Made by a program: the position numbers and the translations under genes. The notes below the pieces were generated by a model. It had not been told where the DNA came from. It was given only the letters and a program-made list of their open reading frames with translations, and made no database searches. 64,000 nucleotides of DNA, from positions 124,001 to 188,000 of the forward strand of contig NZ_BAAACP010000001.1 of assembly GCF_039521565.1 (NCBI RefSeq), in the 5' to 3' direction. This document shows positions 8,973 through 17,113 of this stretch, piece by piece (the stretch's first letter is position 1; every line of letters begins with the position of its first letter). The DNA is from Paraclostridium tenue (lineage in GTDB: Bacteria; Bacillota; Clostridia; Peptostreptococcales; Peptostreptococcaceae).

Positions 8973-9608
8973 ATGAAGTTTAATAAGAATGTATTTAGAA
9001 GCAGAGGGTTTGTTGTAATGACGTTAACATTAATGTTAGTAGTAGTTGGAACAGTAAACTATAATTTAAGTAAGAAGTCGGTTTTACAGGCATCTAAAGA
9101 AATGGAAATGTATGAAAACCAACAACTTGCAAAAAATAATGATAAAAAAGAAGCTAAAGTAGTAGATAGTAAAGAAACTGTAGTTAATGAAAAAGCAAAA
9201 GAAACTAGTAATAAAATAAAAACTCAAATAACTTCTGAGAAAAATATGAAAAAGGCATCATATGCAGTTGATATGAAAATGAATAGAGAAAAACAAAGAA
9301 ATGAATTAACAGAAGATTTAAATGAAATAATAAATAATCCTTCTACAGCAGAAGAAACAAGAAAACAAGCATCAAATATGAAATTACAACTTGTTAAAGA
9401 CCAAGAGATGGAACTTAAGATAGAAGATTTATTAGGGGCTAAAGGATTTTCAAATTCATTAGTTTACATAAGTAATGATACTGTTAATGTAGTTGTTAAT
9501 GAAGAGAAATTAAATAAGCAAGATGCGACTAAAATATTTGATTTAGTAGTGAATGAATCAAACGTAAAGCATGAAAATATTAAACTTATGAATAATAAAT
9601 TAAAATAA
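8973..9608 (+). CDS. spoIIIAH: Stage III sporulation protein AH
   Basis: SpoIIIAH is the mother-cell protein that meets forespore SpoIIQ across the intermembrane space. The 211 residues show one N-terminal membrane helix (about 12-28), a long charged coiled stretch (about 45-150) and a C-terminal YscJ/FliF-type ring domain containing GAKGFSNSLVYISNDTVNVVV. GGGGGAAT precedes the ATG. A terminator follows, so this ends the spoIIIA operon. The partner spoIIQ is not in the window. Confidence 0.93.
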   Translation: MKFNKNVFRSRGFVVMTLTLMLVVVGTVNYNLSKKSVLQASKEMEMYENQQLAKNNDKKEAKVVDSKETVVNEKAKETSNKIKTQITSEKNMKKASYAVDMKMNREKQRNELTEDLNEIINNPSTAEETRKQASNMKLQLVKDQEMELKIEDLLGAKGFSNSLVYISNDTVNVVVNEEKLNKQDATKIFDLVVNESNVKHENIKLMNNKLK

Positions 9609-9616
9609 GTATAAAA

Positions 9617-9643
9617 GCCTCAGCTATACTGGGGCGTTTTTTG
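9617..9643 (+). terminator. Terminator of the spoIIIA operon
   Basis: A short stem GCCTCA / TGGGGC with a 7-nt loop is followed by GTTTTTT directly after spoIIIAH. The stem has one G-U pair and is modest in strength. Confidence 0.75.
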
Positions 9644-9707
9644 TTGCAAAGTAAATTACTATTTGGTATTATTATATAATAAAATAGTTAATATAGGGAT
9701 GTGATAT

Positions 9708-10058
9708 ATGATGGAAAATAATAACTTTGGTCAAGTTAAGATATCAAATGATGTCATCGCGACTATAGCAGGACTTGCAGCTATAGAAGTAGAAGGAGTA
9801 GAAACTACATCGACTTTCACAGATAAATTACTAAAGAACAATGGAGTTAAGATACAAATAGAGGAAGATGAAGTTATCTTAGATGTAATGATAATAATTG
9901 ATTATGGAATATCTATACCTGATATAGCTTTTAAAGTACAAGAAAATGTAAAAAACACAGTTGAAACAATGACTGGATTAAAAGTTTCTCAAGTTAATAT
10001 ACATGTTCAAGGAATCAACTTTAAAAAAGAAAAAGTTGAAAAGACAGAAACAAAGTAA
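9708..10058 (+). CDS. Asp23/Gls24 family protein (YqhY type)
   Basis: This 116-residue protein belongs to the Asp23 family: N-terminal GQVKISNDVIATIAGLAA and the GVKIQIEEDEVILDVMIIIDYG core are family hallmarks. Members are small cytoplasmic or membrane-associated proteins linked to envelope stress or, for YqhY beside acc genes, to control of acetyl-CoA carboxylase. Here the accB/accC genes usual in Bacillus are not adjacent, so that link cannot be assumed. ATG 9708 was chosen over ATG 9711; both suit the upstream AGGGATGTG site. It is bounded by terminators on both sides, so it is probably monocistronic. Confidence 0.88.
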   Translation: MMENNNFGQVKISNDVIATIAGLAAIEVEGVETTSTFTDKLLKNNGVKIQIEEDEVILDVMIIIDYGISIPDIAFKVQENVKNTVETMTGLKVSQVNIHVQGINFKKEKVEKTETK

Positions 10059-10080
10059 GCATCTACTATAAGTTAATATG

Positions 10081-10107
10081 ACCCTCTGAAAATCAGAGGG
10101 TTTTTTT
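10081..10107 (+). terminator. Terminator after the Asp23 gene
   Basis: A perfect 9-bp stem ACCCTCTGA / TCAGAGGGT closes an AAA loop and is followed by a run of T. Confidence 0.95.
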
Positions 10108-10151
10108 ATGACTAAATATGTATATAATAAATTCAAAGGAGGAAGCAGCAA

Positions 10152-10658
10152 ATGAAAAAAGCAAAGATGATAACAACGAGAGAGTATATGATGAAATTTA
10201 TATACCAAATAGACATAAATAAAGAGGATTTAGAAGATATAAACTCTAAATTAGATGATTTTTTAAATAATAACTTTGAATATATAAAGAACAGATATGA
10301 GGAATTAAAATTACAATTTTCAGATGAAGCTAATGTTGAATTAAGTGAAACTAAGTTAGATGAAATAATAGATATAAATTATGCCAATGAAGTAGCTCAA
10401 AATATAAAAGAACATAAAGAACATATAGATGAATTAATAAACAAATATGCTAAAAATTGGACTATAAATAGAATGGCTAAAGCAGATTTAGCTATACTTA
10501 GACTTGCAGTATGTGAAATACTATATGTTTCAAATGTACCTACTAAAGTTTCTATAAACGAAGCAATAGAGATATCTAAACTTTACTGTGATGATAAATC
10601 TCCTAAATTTATAAATGGTATATTAGGAAGTATAGCAAGTGAATCTTCACAAAAATAA
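10152..10658 (+). CDS. nusB: Transcription antitermination factor NusB
   Basis: NusB binds boxA of rRNA transcripts together with S10 (NusE) and supports antitermination. The all-helical protein shows REYMMKFIYQ near the N-terminus and NRMAKADLAILRLAVCEIL plus VSINEAIEISK in the C-terminal half, all diagnostic. At 168 residues it is longer than the usual 130-140; the extra length is a charged segment at about residues 38-75. GGAGGAAGC precedes the ATG. The end overlaps the next gene by 20 nt. Confidence 0.94.
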   Translation: MKKAKMITTREYMMKFIYQIDINKEDLEDINSKLDDFLNNNFEYIKNRYEELKLQFSDEANVELSETKLDEIIDINYANEVAQNIKEHKEHIDELINKYAKNWTINRMAKADLAILRLAVCEILYVSNVPTKVSINEAIEISKLYCDDKSPKFINGILGSIASESSQK

Positions 10659-11604
10659 AAATATAATAATAGGAATAGATACTAGCTGCTATACGACTTC
10701 TATAGCAGCTATATCTTTAGATAAGAATATAGTATTTAATAAAAAGATAATGCTAAAGGTAGGTAAAGAATGTAAGGGTCTTAGACAAAGTGAAATGGTA
10801 TTTCAACATGTGAATAATTTAGGTAGTTTAAGTGAGAAAATAGAAAAATTAATGACTGAATATAATGTAGTTGCTATATGTGCATCAGAAAAACCACGAC
10901 CAGTTAAAGAATCATATATGCCTGCATTTACAGTGGGATATAACTTTGCAAAGCTATTTAGTAGTATGAACAATATAAGTCTATACAAAACAACACATCA
11001 AGAAAATCATATATATGCTAGTTTACATACTAATGAGTTAAAGAATAATAAATTTATATCTGTTCATATGTCAGGAGGAACAACCGAAATACTATTAGTT
11101 GAAAATGTTAAAAATGATTTAAAAATAGAAATAGTAGGAGGTAGTAAAGATATAAGTTTTGGCCAGCTTATTGATAGACTTGGTGTTAAGTTAGGATATG
11201 ATTTTCCATGTGGAAAAAATATAGATGAAAATGCTTTAGATTGTAAAGAAAATATAAAAGTAGGTCTTAAAACATCTGTAAAAGATGGATATATGAATTT
11301 ATCTGGAATTGAAAATCAGGTAAATAAATATACAAAAGAGTATGATGAAATATATTTATCAAAGTTATTAATGGACTCAATAGTTAGAAATTTATATAAA
11401 TCACTTAAATATGTATGTTATAAATATAATATAAATGAAGTAGTATTTGCAGGTGGTGTAGCATCTAGTAAATATATAAAAAAGAATCTAAATGAAAAGT
11501 TATATAAAGATAAAATAAAATGTTATTTTACAGAAAGTGAGTATAGTACTGATAATGCAGTTGGATGTGCTAAGATAGGATTAAATAAATTTATAGGAGA
11601 ATAG
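10639..11604 (+). CDS. TsaD/Kae1-like ASKHA-fold protein (divergent paralogue)
   Basis: The 321-residue protein has the ASKHA layout of TsaD, the tRNA t6A enzyme: IGIDTSCYTTS at the N-terminus, a metal-site region THQENHIYASL in place of the usual HHMEGH, SGGTTEIL in place of SGGHT, GQLIDRLG, AGGVASSKYI and STDNAVGCAKIG. The degree of change suggests a paralogue rather than the housekeeping TsaD, which should be elsewhere. The start is GTG 10639 inside nusB; no strong ribosome site is visible, so translational coupling is likely. The old name O-sialoglycoprotein endopeptidase should not be read as function. Its role here is unknown. Confidence 0.82.
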   Translation: MNLHKNKNIIIGIDTSCYTTSIAAISLDKNIVFNKKIMLKVGKECKGLRQSEMVFQHVNNLGSLSEKIEKLMTEYNVVAICASEKPRPVKESYMPAFTVGYNFAKLFSSMNNISLYKTTHQENHIYASLHTNELKNNKFISVHMSGGTTEILLVENVKNDLKIEIVGGSKDISFGQLIDRLGVKLGYDFPCGKNIDENALDCKENIKVGLKTSVKDGYMNLSGIENQVNKYTKEYDEIYLSKLLMDSIVRNLYKSLKYVCYKYNINEVVFAGGVASSKYIKKNLNEKLYKDKIKCYFTESEYSTDNAVGCAKIGLNKFIGE

Positions 11605-11606
11605 AG

Positions 11607-12812
11607 ATGAAATTAAGAGCTTTAGATGTCAGTGAAGTTAATTCATATATAAAAAGAATCTTAAGTAATGATGCTATTTTATTTAACCTAAAAGTAAAAG
11701 GTGAAATTTCAAACTTTAAAATTCATAGTAGTAAGAATGTATATTTAACGTTAAAAGATAGTTCATCTAAAATAAATTGTGTAATATTTAAAAATAATTA
11801 CGATGAAAGTCTAGGATTAGAAGATGGAATTAAAGTAATTGCTAATGGATATATATCTGTTTATGAAAAAGATGGTTCATATCAATTATATATAGACTCC
11901 ATAGAAATTGATGGATTAGGAAATTTATATTTAGAGTTTAATAAGTTAAAAGAAAAATTAAGCAAAGGAGGTTTATTTGATATTAAATATAAAAAGCCTA
12001 TACCAAGCATTCCTAAAAATATAGGAGTAGTTACATCTGATACTGGAGCTGTAATTAAGGACATAATAAATGTAATAAAACGCAGATATCCTAAAGTTAA
12101 TATAAAATTGTATCCTGTTGCTGTTCAAGGAAAAAAATCATCAATAGAGATATGTGAAGGAATTAAATTTTTTAATAATGCTAATAATGTAGATACAATA
12201 ATAATTGGAAGAGGCGGAGGTTCTATAGAAGAATTGTGGTCTTTTAATGAAGAAATAGTAGCTAGGGAAATTTTCAACTCTAAGATACCTATAATTTCAG
12301 CAGTTGGACATGAAACTGACTTTACAATAGCTGATTTTGTTGCAGACATGAGAGCTCCAACACCATCTGCAGCAGCAGAAATAGCAACTCCAAAGTTAGA
12401 TGAATTGCTATTTAAATTAGAAAATATAAAACATAGAATGGATAATTCGATTGTAAATCAATCAAAATTAGATAAAAATAAATTAAATAGTACTTTTGAT
12501 AAGATAAATACAATTGTTGGTTCTTATATAATAAGAGATAAAATTATACAAATAGATATAATATATGATAAAATAACTAATAAGATTAAAGATACAATAA
12601 ATTTAAGAAAAAAAGATTTAAATACTAATGCTACGGTACTTAATAGTTTAAGTCCATTATCAACTTTAGATAGAGGATATAGTATTTTACAAAAAAATGA
12701 AAGATTGATAAAGAGTGTAGGGGAATTAGACAAAAGAGATTTAATAGAAATAACTTTAAGAGACGGAAAAGTAGATTGTATTGTAGAAAAAATAAAATTT
12801 AAAGAGGTATAA
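11607..12812 (+). CDS. xseA: Exodeoxyribonuclease VII large subunit
   Basis: XseA is the catalytic subunit of exonuclease VII, which degrades single-stranded DNA from both ends. The 401 residues carry an N-terminal OB fold (about 1-100), the IGVVTSDTGAVIKDI and GRGGGSIEELWSFN motifs, and the HETDFTIADFVADMRAPTPS active-site region, then a long helical C-terminal part that binds XseB. It starts 2 nt after the TsaD-like gene and ends 2 nt before xseB, so the three are one transcription unit. Confidence 0.96.
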   Translation: MKLRALDVSEVNSYIKRILSNDAILFNLKVKGEISNFKIHSSKNVYLTLKDSSSKINCVIFKNNYDESLGLEDGIKVIANGYISVYEKDGSYQLYIDSIEIDGLGNLYLEFNKLKEKLSKGGLFDIKYKKPIPSIPKNIGVVTSDTGAVIKDIINVIKRRYPKVNIKLYPVAVQGKKSSIEICEGIKFFNNANNVDTIIIGRGGGSIEELWSFNEEIVAREIFNSKIPIISAVGHETDFTIADFVADMRAPTPSAAAEIATPKLDELLFKLENIKHRMDNSIVNQSKLDKNKLNSTFDKINTIVGSYIIRDKIIQIDIIYDKITNKIKDTINLRKKDLNTNATVLNSLSPLSTLDRGYSILQKNERLIKSVGELDKRDLIEITLRDGKVDCIVEKIKFKEV

Positions 12813-12814
12813 AA

Positions 12815-13030
12815 ATGAATTTATCTTATGAAGAGGCATATAAAAGTTTAGAAGATATTTTACTTAAGTTAGAATCAGGAAATACTAGTTTGGATGAATC
12901 ACTTAGTTTATATGAAGAGGGAATAAAGCTTTATAGACATTGTAATAAATTGCTAGATGAGGCTACTCTAAAAATAAATAAATTCAATAAAGATGGTAAG
13001 GAGATACCCTTTAGCATAGAGGAGGAATAG
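12815..13030 (+). CDS. xseB: Exodeoxyribonuclease VII small subunit
   Basis: A 71-residue helical protein with the family pattern LSYEEAYKSLEDILLKLESG, followed by SLDESLSLYEEGIKLYRHC. XseB coats the coiled coil of XseA and is needed for activity. The start ATG lies just after an AAAGAGGT site overlapping the end of xseA, and the stop is 2 nt before ispA. Confidence 0.95.
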   Translation: MNLSYEEAYKSLEDILLKLESGNTSLDESLSLYEEGIKLYRHCNKLLDEATLKINKFNKDGKEIPFSIEEE

Positions 13031-13032
13031 CT

Positions 13033-13920
13033 ATGAATTTTAAGGATGAGTTAAAAAATAGAGTTAACAATATAGAAATATTATTAAATGAGTATATGCC
13101 AAAAGAAGAAGGATATCAAAAAACTATATTTGAAGCTATGAATTATAGCTTAAGTGCAGGTGGAAAAAGATTAAGACCAATTCTTACATTAGAAGCTTGT
13201 AAATTAGTTGGGGGAAATGAAAAAGATGCTATTCCATTTGCGGCAGCGATAGAAATGATACATACATATTCGCTTATACATGATGATTTACCAGCGCTTG
13301 ATAATGATGATTTAAGAAGAGGTAGAAAAACAAATCATAAAGTATATGGAGAAGCAATGGCTATACTTGCAGGAGATGGACTTTTAAATTATGCTTATGA
13401 AATAATGCTTAAGGAATCTATCGGAAAAGATGATTCAAATAAATATTTAAAAGCTATAAATGAAATTGCTAAAGCATCGGGTATATATGGAATGATAGGT
13501 GGACAAGTTGTTGATATTGAAAGTGAAGGAAAGTCAATAGATAAGGATAAGTTAGATTTTATACATATGAATAAGACAGCAGCTATAATAATTGGATGTA
13601 TGAGAGCTGGAGCTATAATAGGTGGTGCTAGTGAAAATCAATTAGAGAATATAACTAAATATGCAAAAAATATAGGATTATCATTCCAAATAGTAGATGA
13701 TATATTAGATGTAGTTGGAGATGAAGCTAAACTTGGTAAAAAAGTAGGTAGTGATATAGACAATGAAAAATCTACGTATCCATCACTAATAGGACTTGAT
13801 AAATCAAAAGAAATTGCAAAAAATTTAATAGAAGAAGCTAAGTTAAGTATTAGTAATATTGATAAAGATAGGGAATTTTTAAATTCATTAGCAGATTATA
13901 TAGTGGATAGAGAGTATTAA
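13033..13920 (+). CDS. ispA: Farnesyl diphosphate synthase
   Basis: This short-chain prenyltransferase builds farnesyl (or geranyl) diphosphate from IPP and DMAPP. In the 295 residues, the first aspartate-rich motif is DDLPALDNDD (from Asp84), the second is DDILD (from Asp222), and GGKRLRP with HTYSLIHD forms the substrate pocket. Two small residues precede the first motif less clearly, so chain length cannot be read with certainty. It follows xseB as in many Firmicutes, and dxs lies downstream, so the isoprenoid pathway start and elongation are grouped. Confidence 0.94.
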   Translation: MNFKDELKNRVNNIEILLNEYMPKEEGYQKTIFEAMNYSLSAGGKRLRPILTLEACKLVGGNEKDAIPFAAAIEMIHTYSLIHDDLPALDNDDLRRGRKTNHKVYGEAMAILAGDGLLNYAYEIMLKESIGKDDSNKYLKAINEIAKASGIYGMIGGQVVDIESEGKSIDKDKLDFIHMNKTAAIIIGCMRAGAIIGGASENQLENITKYAKNIGLSFQIVDDILDVVGDEAKLGKKVGSDIDNEKSTYPSLIGLDKSKEIAKNLIEEAKLSISNIDKDREFLNSLADYIVDREY

Positions 13921-13929
13921 GGAGGAAAA

Positions 13930-14367
13930 ATGAGCTTTATTTCAGAAATTTTTAGCAACAAAGTATTGGGGATAAGTATGTTTGCTTGTTTTTTAGCACA
14001 ATTTTTCAAAGTGTTTACTGGAGATGAAAAAAGAATACAAATATCTAGAATTTTTACTTCAGGAGGCATGCCAAGTTCTCATAGTTCTTTTGTAACTTCA
14101 CTATCTACATTAGTTGGTATAGATTTTGGATTTGATTCAATTGAATTTGCAGTAGTTGCTGTATTTTCTATGATAATAATGTATGATGCATCTGGAGTTA
14201 GACGTGCAGTTGGAAAACAAGCAGTTATATTAAATAAAATAGTAGATGACTTACATCATAAAAAACATATAGAACATAAAAGGTTAAAGGAATTAGTAGG
14301 TCATACTCCCATAGAAGTTTTCATTGGAGCTATTTTAGGAATTATTATAGCCTTAATATTTAATTAA
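13930..14367 (+). CDS. Divergent PAP2 family membrane protein (YuiD type)
   Basis: The 145-residue protein has about four membrane segments. It carries the signature GGMPSSHSSFVTSL near residues 45-60 and YDASGVRRAVGKQA further on, both typical of the small family distantly related to PAP2 phosphatases and vanadium haloperoxidases. A phosphatase acting on a polyprenyl phosphate would fit its place between ispA and dxs, but that is inference from position. The ATG follows TAAGGAGG directly after ispA. No enzyme activity can be claimed from the sequence. Confidence 0.85.
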   Translation: MSFISEIFSNKVLGISMFACFLAQFFKVFTGDEKRIQISRIFTSGGMPSSHSSFVTSLSTLVGIDFGFDSIEFAVVAVFSMIIMYDASGVRRAVGKQAVILNKIVDDLHHKKHIEHKRLKELVGHTPIEVFIGAILGIIIALIFN

Positions 14368-14409
14368 TATTTATTAAGGTAAAAACTAATTAGATAAAGG
14401 TGAGAAACG

Positions 14410-16272
14410 ATGTATAATTATTTAGATAATATAAATTCTCCTAAAGATATAAAAAATTTGAACACTAAAGAGCTAGATTTATTAGCTAAAGATATAAGAA
14501 AGTTTTTAGTTAGATCAGTCTCAAATACAGGAGGACATTTAGCATCAAACTTAGGTGTTGTAGAACTTACACTAGCTTTACACAAAGTATTTGATAGTCC
14601 TAAAGATAAGTTTATATGGGATGTAGGACATCAAGCTTATGTTCATAAAATACTAACTGGAAGAAAAGATCAATTTAATACATTAAGACAATTTAATGGG
14701 TTAAGCGGATTTCCAAAAGAAAGTGAAAGTGAACATGATACATTTGATACAGGACATAGTAGTACATCAATTTCTGTGGGAACTGGGATTGCTTGTGCTA
14801 GGGATATAAAAGGTGAAGATTTCTCTGTTGTATCTATAATTGGAGATGGATCAATAACAGGAGGTATGGCTTTAGAAGCTCTTAATCACTTAGGATATAT
14901 AAAGACTAATATGATAATTATTCTTAATGATAATGAAATGTCTATAGATGAAAATGTTGGAGGGATGTCTAAACATTTATCCTCTATAATTAAAAATTCT
15001 ACTGTAAATAAAGTTAAAGATGAGGTAGAAAAAATATTAAATGTGACACCTGGAGGAAACATAATATCTAAAACAGCAAACAAAGTAAAAGATAGTATAA
15101 AAGGTAAATTCTCTTTACAAGAATGTGCTTTTTTTGATTCCTTGGGAATAAATTATTTAGGACCAATTGATGGGCATAATATAGATGAAATAATAAAAGC
15201 TTTAGAAAAAGCTAAAAATCAAAATGGGCCTATATTACTACATGTTATAACTAAAAAAGGTAAAGGTTATAAGTTTGCAGAGGATAAACCACATAAATAT
15301 CATGGGGTTTCTAAGTTTGATATAAAAACAGGACTAAAACCATCAACAACAAAAAGCATATCAGCTGTTGTAGGTGATAAACTAGTTGATTTAGCAACTA
15401 AAGATGATAAAGTAGTAGCTATAACTGCTGCAATGCCATCAGGAACAGGACTTAATAAATTTAGTGAAGTATATCCTAATAGATATTATGATGTTGGTAT
15501 AGCAGAACAGCATGCTGTAACTTTTAGTTGTGGTTTAGCTAAAGCTGGAATGAAACCATATTTTGCTGTATATTCGTCATTTTTACAAAGGGCTTATGAT
15601 CAAATAATTCACGACATGGCTATAACCAAAAAAGATGTTAAGCTACTTATAGATAGAGCAGGACTTGTTGGAAATGATGGAGAAACTCATCATGGAATAT
15701 TTGATTTAAGTTATTTAAATAGTATTCCTAACATGGTTGTTATGGCACCTAAAGATACTAAAGAACTTGAATTAATGATGGATTTATCTTTAGATATAAA
15801 AGGACCTATGGCAATTAGATATCCAAGAGGTAATAGTTATTTTGTTGATAAAGGAAGTTATAAGCCTATAAAGCTTGGAGAATATGAGATACTAAATCAA
15901 GGAAAGGATGTACTTATATTAGCGATAGGAAATATGGTTAAACAAGCCATAGAGGCTATAGATATATTAAATGAGAAAAATATAAATCCAACACTTGTAA
16001 ATGCAAGATTTTTAAAACCAATAGATGAAAAATTAATAAGTGAATTATTAAAAGAGCATAAACATGTTTTAACCATAGAAGATAATGTTATTACAGGTGG
16101 ATTTGGAAGTAGAATAAATAAATTTTTAATAGATAATAAATTTAACAATAATATTGTTAATATGGGTATAGATGATGAATTTATTCATCATGGAGATGTT
16201 AATACTTTATATAAACAATGTAAAATCTCATCTGAGTGTATTTCTGAAAAAGTTGAGAGTTTGTTAAGATAG
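14410..16272 (+). CDS. dxs: 1-deoxy-D-xylulose-5-phosphate synthase
   Basis: DXS joins pyruvate and glyceraldehyde 3-phosphate to make DXP, the entry to the MEP isoprenoid pathway. The 620-residue transketolase-like enzyme shows HLASNLGVVELTLALH, the thiamine-diphosphate motif GDGSITGGMALEALNHLG ending in NDNEMSI, DVGIAEQHAV in the pyrimidine domain and a C-terminal transketolase domain with EDNVITGGFGS. Length is normal. ATG 14410 lies behind AAAGGTGAG. It precedes tlyA by 13 nt. Confidence 0.97.
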   Translation: MYNYLDNINSPKDIKNLNTKELDLLAKDIRKFLVRSVSNTGGHLASNLGVVELTLALHKVFDSPKDKFIWDVGHQAYVHKILTGRKDQFNTLRQFNGLSGFPKESESEHDTFDTGHSSTSISVGTGIACARDIKGEDFSVVSIIGDGSITGGMALEALNHLGYIKTNMIIILNDNEMSIDENVGGMSKHLSSIIKNSTVNKVKDEVEKILNVTPGGNIISKTANKVKDSIKGKFSLQECAFFDSLGINYLGPIDGHNIDEIIKALEKAKNQNGPILLHVITKKGKGYKFAEDKPHKYHGVSKFDIKTGLKPSTTKSISAVVGDKLVDLATKDDKVVAITAAMPSGTGLNKFSEVYPNRYYDVGIAEQHAVTFSCGLAKAGMKPYFAVYSSFLQRAYDQIIHDMAITKKDVKLLIDRAGLVGNDGETHHGIFDLSYLNSIPNMVVMAPKDTKELELMMDLSLDIKGPMAIRYPRGNSYFVDKGSYKPIKLGEYEILNQGKDVLILAIGNMVKQAIEAIDILNEKNINPTLVNARFLKPIDEKLISELLKEHKHVLTIEDNVITGGFGSRINKFLIDNKFNNNIVNMGIDDEFIHHGDVNTLYKQCKISSECISEKVESLLR

Positions 16273-16285
16273 AAAGGTAACTTAT

Positions 16286-17095
16286 ATGAAAAAAAGAATA
16301 GACATATTACTTGTAGAGCAAGGTTTTTTTGAAAGTAGAGAAAGAGCTAAAAAAGCTATTATGGCTGGATTAGTTTTTGTAGATAACCAAAGATGTGATA
16401 AGGCTGGATCTGAATTTAAGGAAGAGTGTAATATAGAGGTTAAAGGTAATCCTATACCTTATGTTAGTAGAGGTGGATTAAAGCTAGAAAAAGCTATGAA
16501 AAACTTTGATATAACTTTAGAAAATAAAGTGTGCTTAGATATAGGAGCATCAACAGGAGGATTTACTGATTGTATGCTTCAAAACGGAGCGAAAAAAGTA
16601 TTTTCAATAGATGTTGGATATGGTCAATTAGCATGGAAACTTAGACAAGATGAAAGAGTTGTCTGCATGGAAAGAACTAATATAAGACACGTAACTATAG
16701 AAGATACTAAAGAATTTGGGCAATTTGCATCTATAGATGTATCTTTTATATCTTTAAAACTAGTTTTACCAAAAGCAAAGGAACTATTAGAGCTTAATGG
16801 ACAAATTGTAGCTTTAATAAAGCCTCAATTTGAAGCAGGAAGAGAAAAAGTAGGAAAAAAAGGTGTTGTTAGAGAAAAGTCTACGCATATAGAAGTTATA
16901 GAAAAAATATCTAATTTTGCAGTAGAATCAGGATTTGAAATATTAGGATTAGATTACTCACCTATAAAAGGTCCAGAAGGTAATATTGAATATCTAATAC
17001 ATTTAAAAAATTCCAATGAAGGATATGAATACAACAAAGAAGAATTTAAGCTGACTATAGATAAGGTTGTGGACAATTCTCATAATTTAATGTAA
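16286..17095 (+). CDS. tlyA: TlyA-family rRNA methyltransferase
   Basis: A 269-residue protein with an S4 RNA-binding domain (about 3-62, opening RIDILLVEQGFFESRERAKKAI) and an FtsJ/RrmJ-type methyltransferase domain with the SAM loop LDIGASTGGFTDCML. TlyA enzymes 2'-O-methylate rRNA and affect capreomycin sensitivity in mycobacteria. The Firmicute YqxC group holds the same position next to dxs and recN. The exact rRNA target cannot be read here. In Bacillus argR lies between this gene and recN; here they are 18 nt apart. Confidence 0.9.
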   Translation: MKKRIDILLVEQGFFESRERAKKAIMAGLVFVDNQRCDKAGSEFKEECNIEVKGNPIPYVSRGGLKLEKAMKNFDITLENKVCLDIGASTGGFTDCMLQNGAKKVFSIDVGYGQLAWKLRQDERVVCMERTNIRHVTIEDTKEFGQFASIDVSFISLKLVLPKAKELLELNGQIVALIKPQFEAGREKVGKKGVVREKSTHIEVIEKISNFAVESGFEILGLDYSPIKGPEGNIEYLIHLKNSNEGYEYNKEEFKLTIDKVVDNSHNLM

Positions 17096-17113
17096 TAAAG
17101 AGGGGGATTTAGA

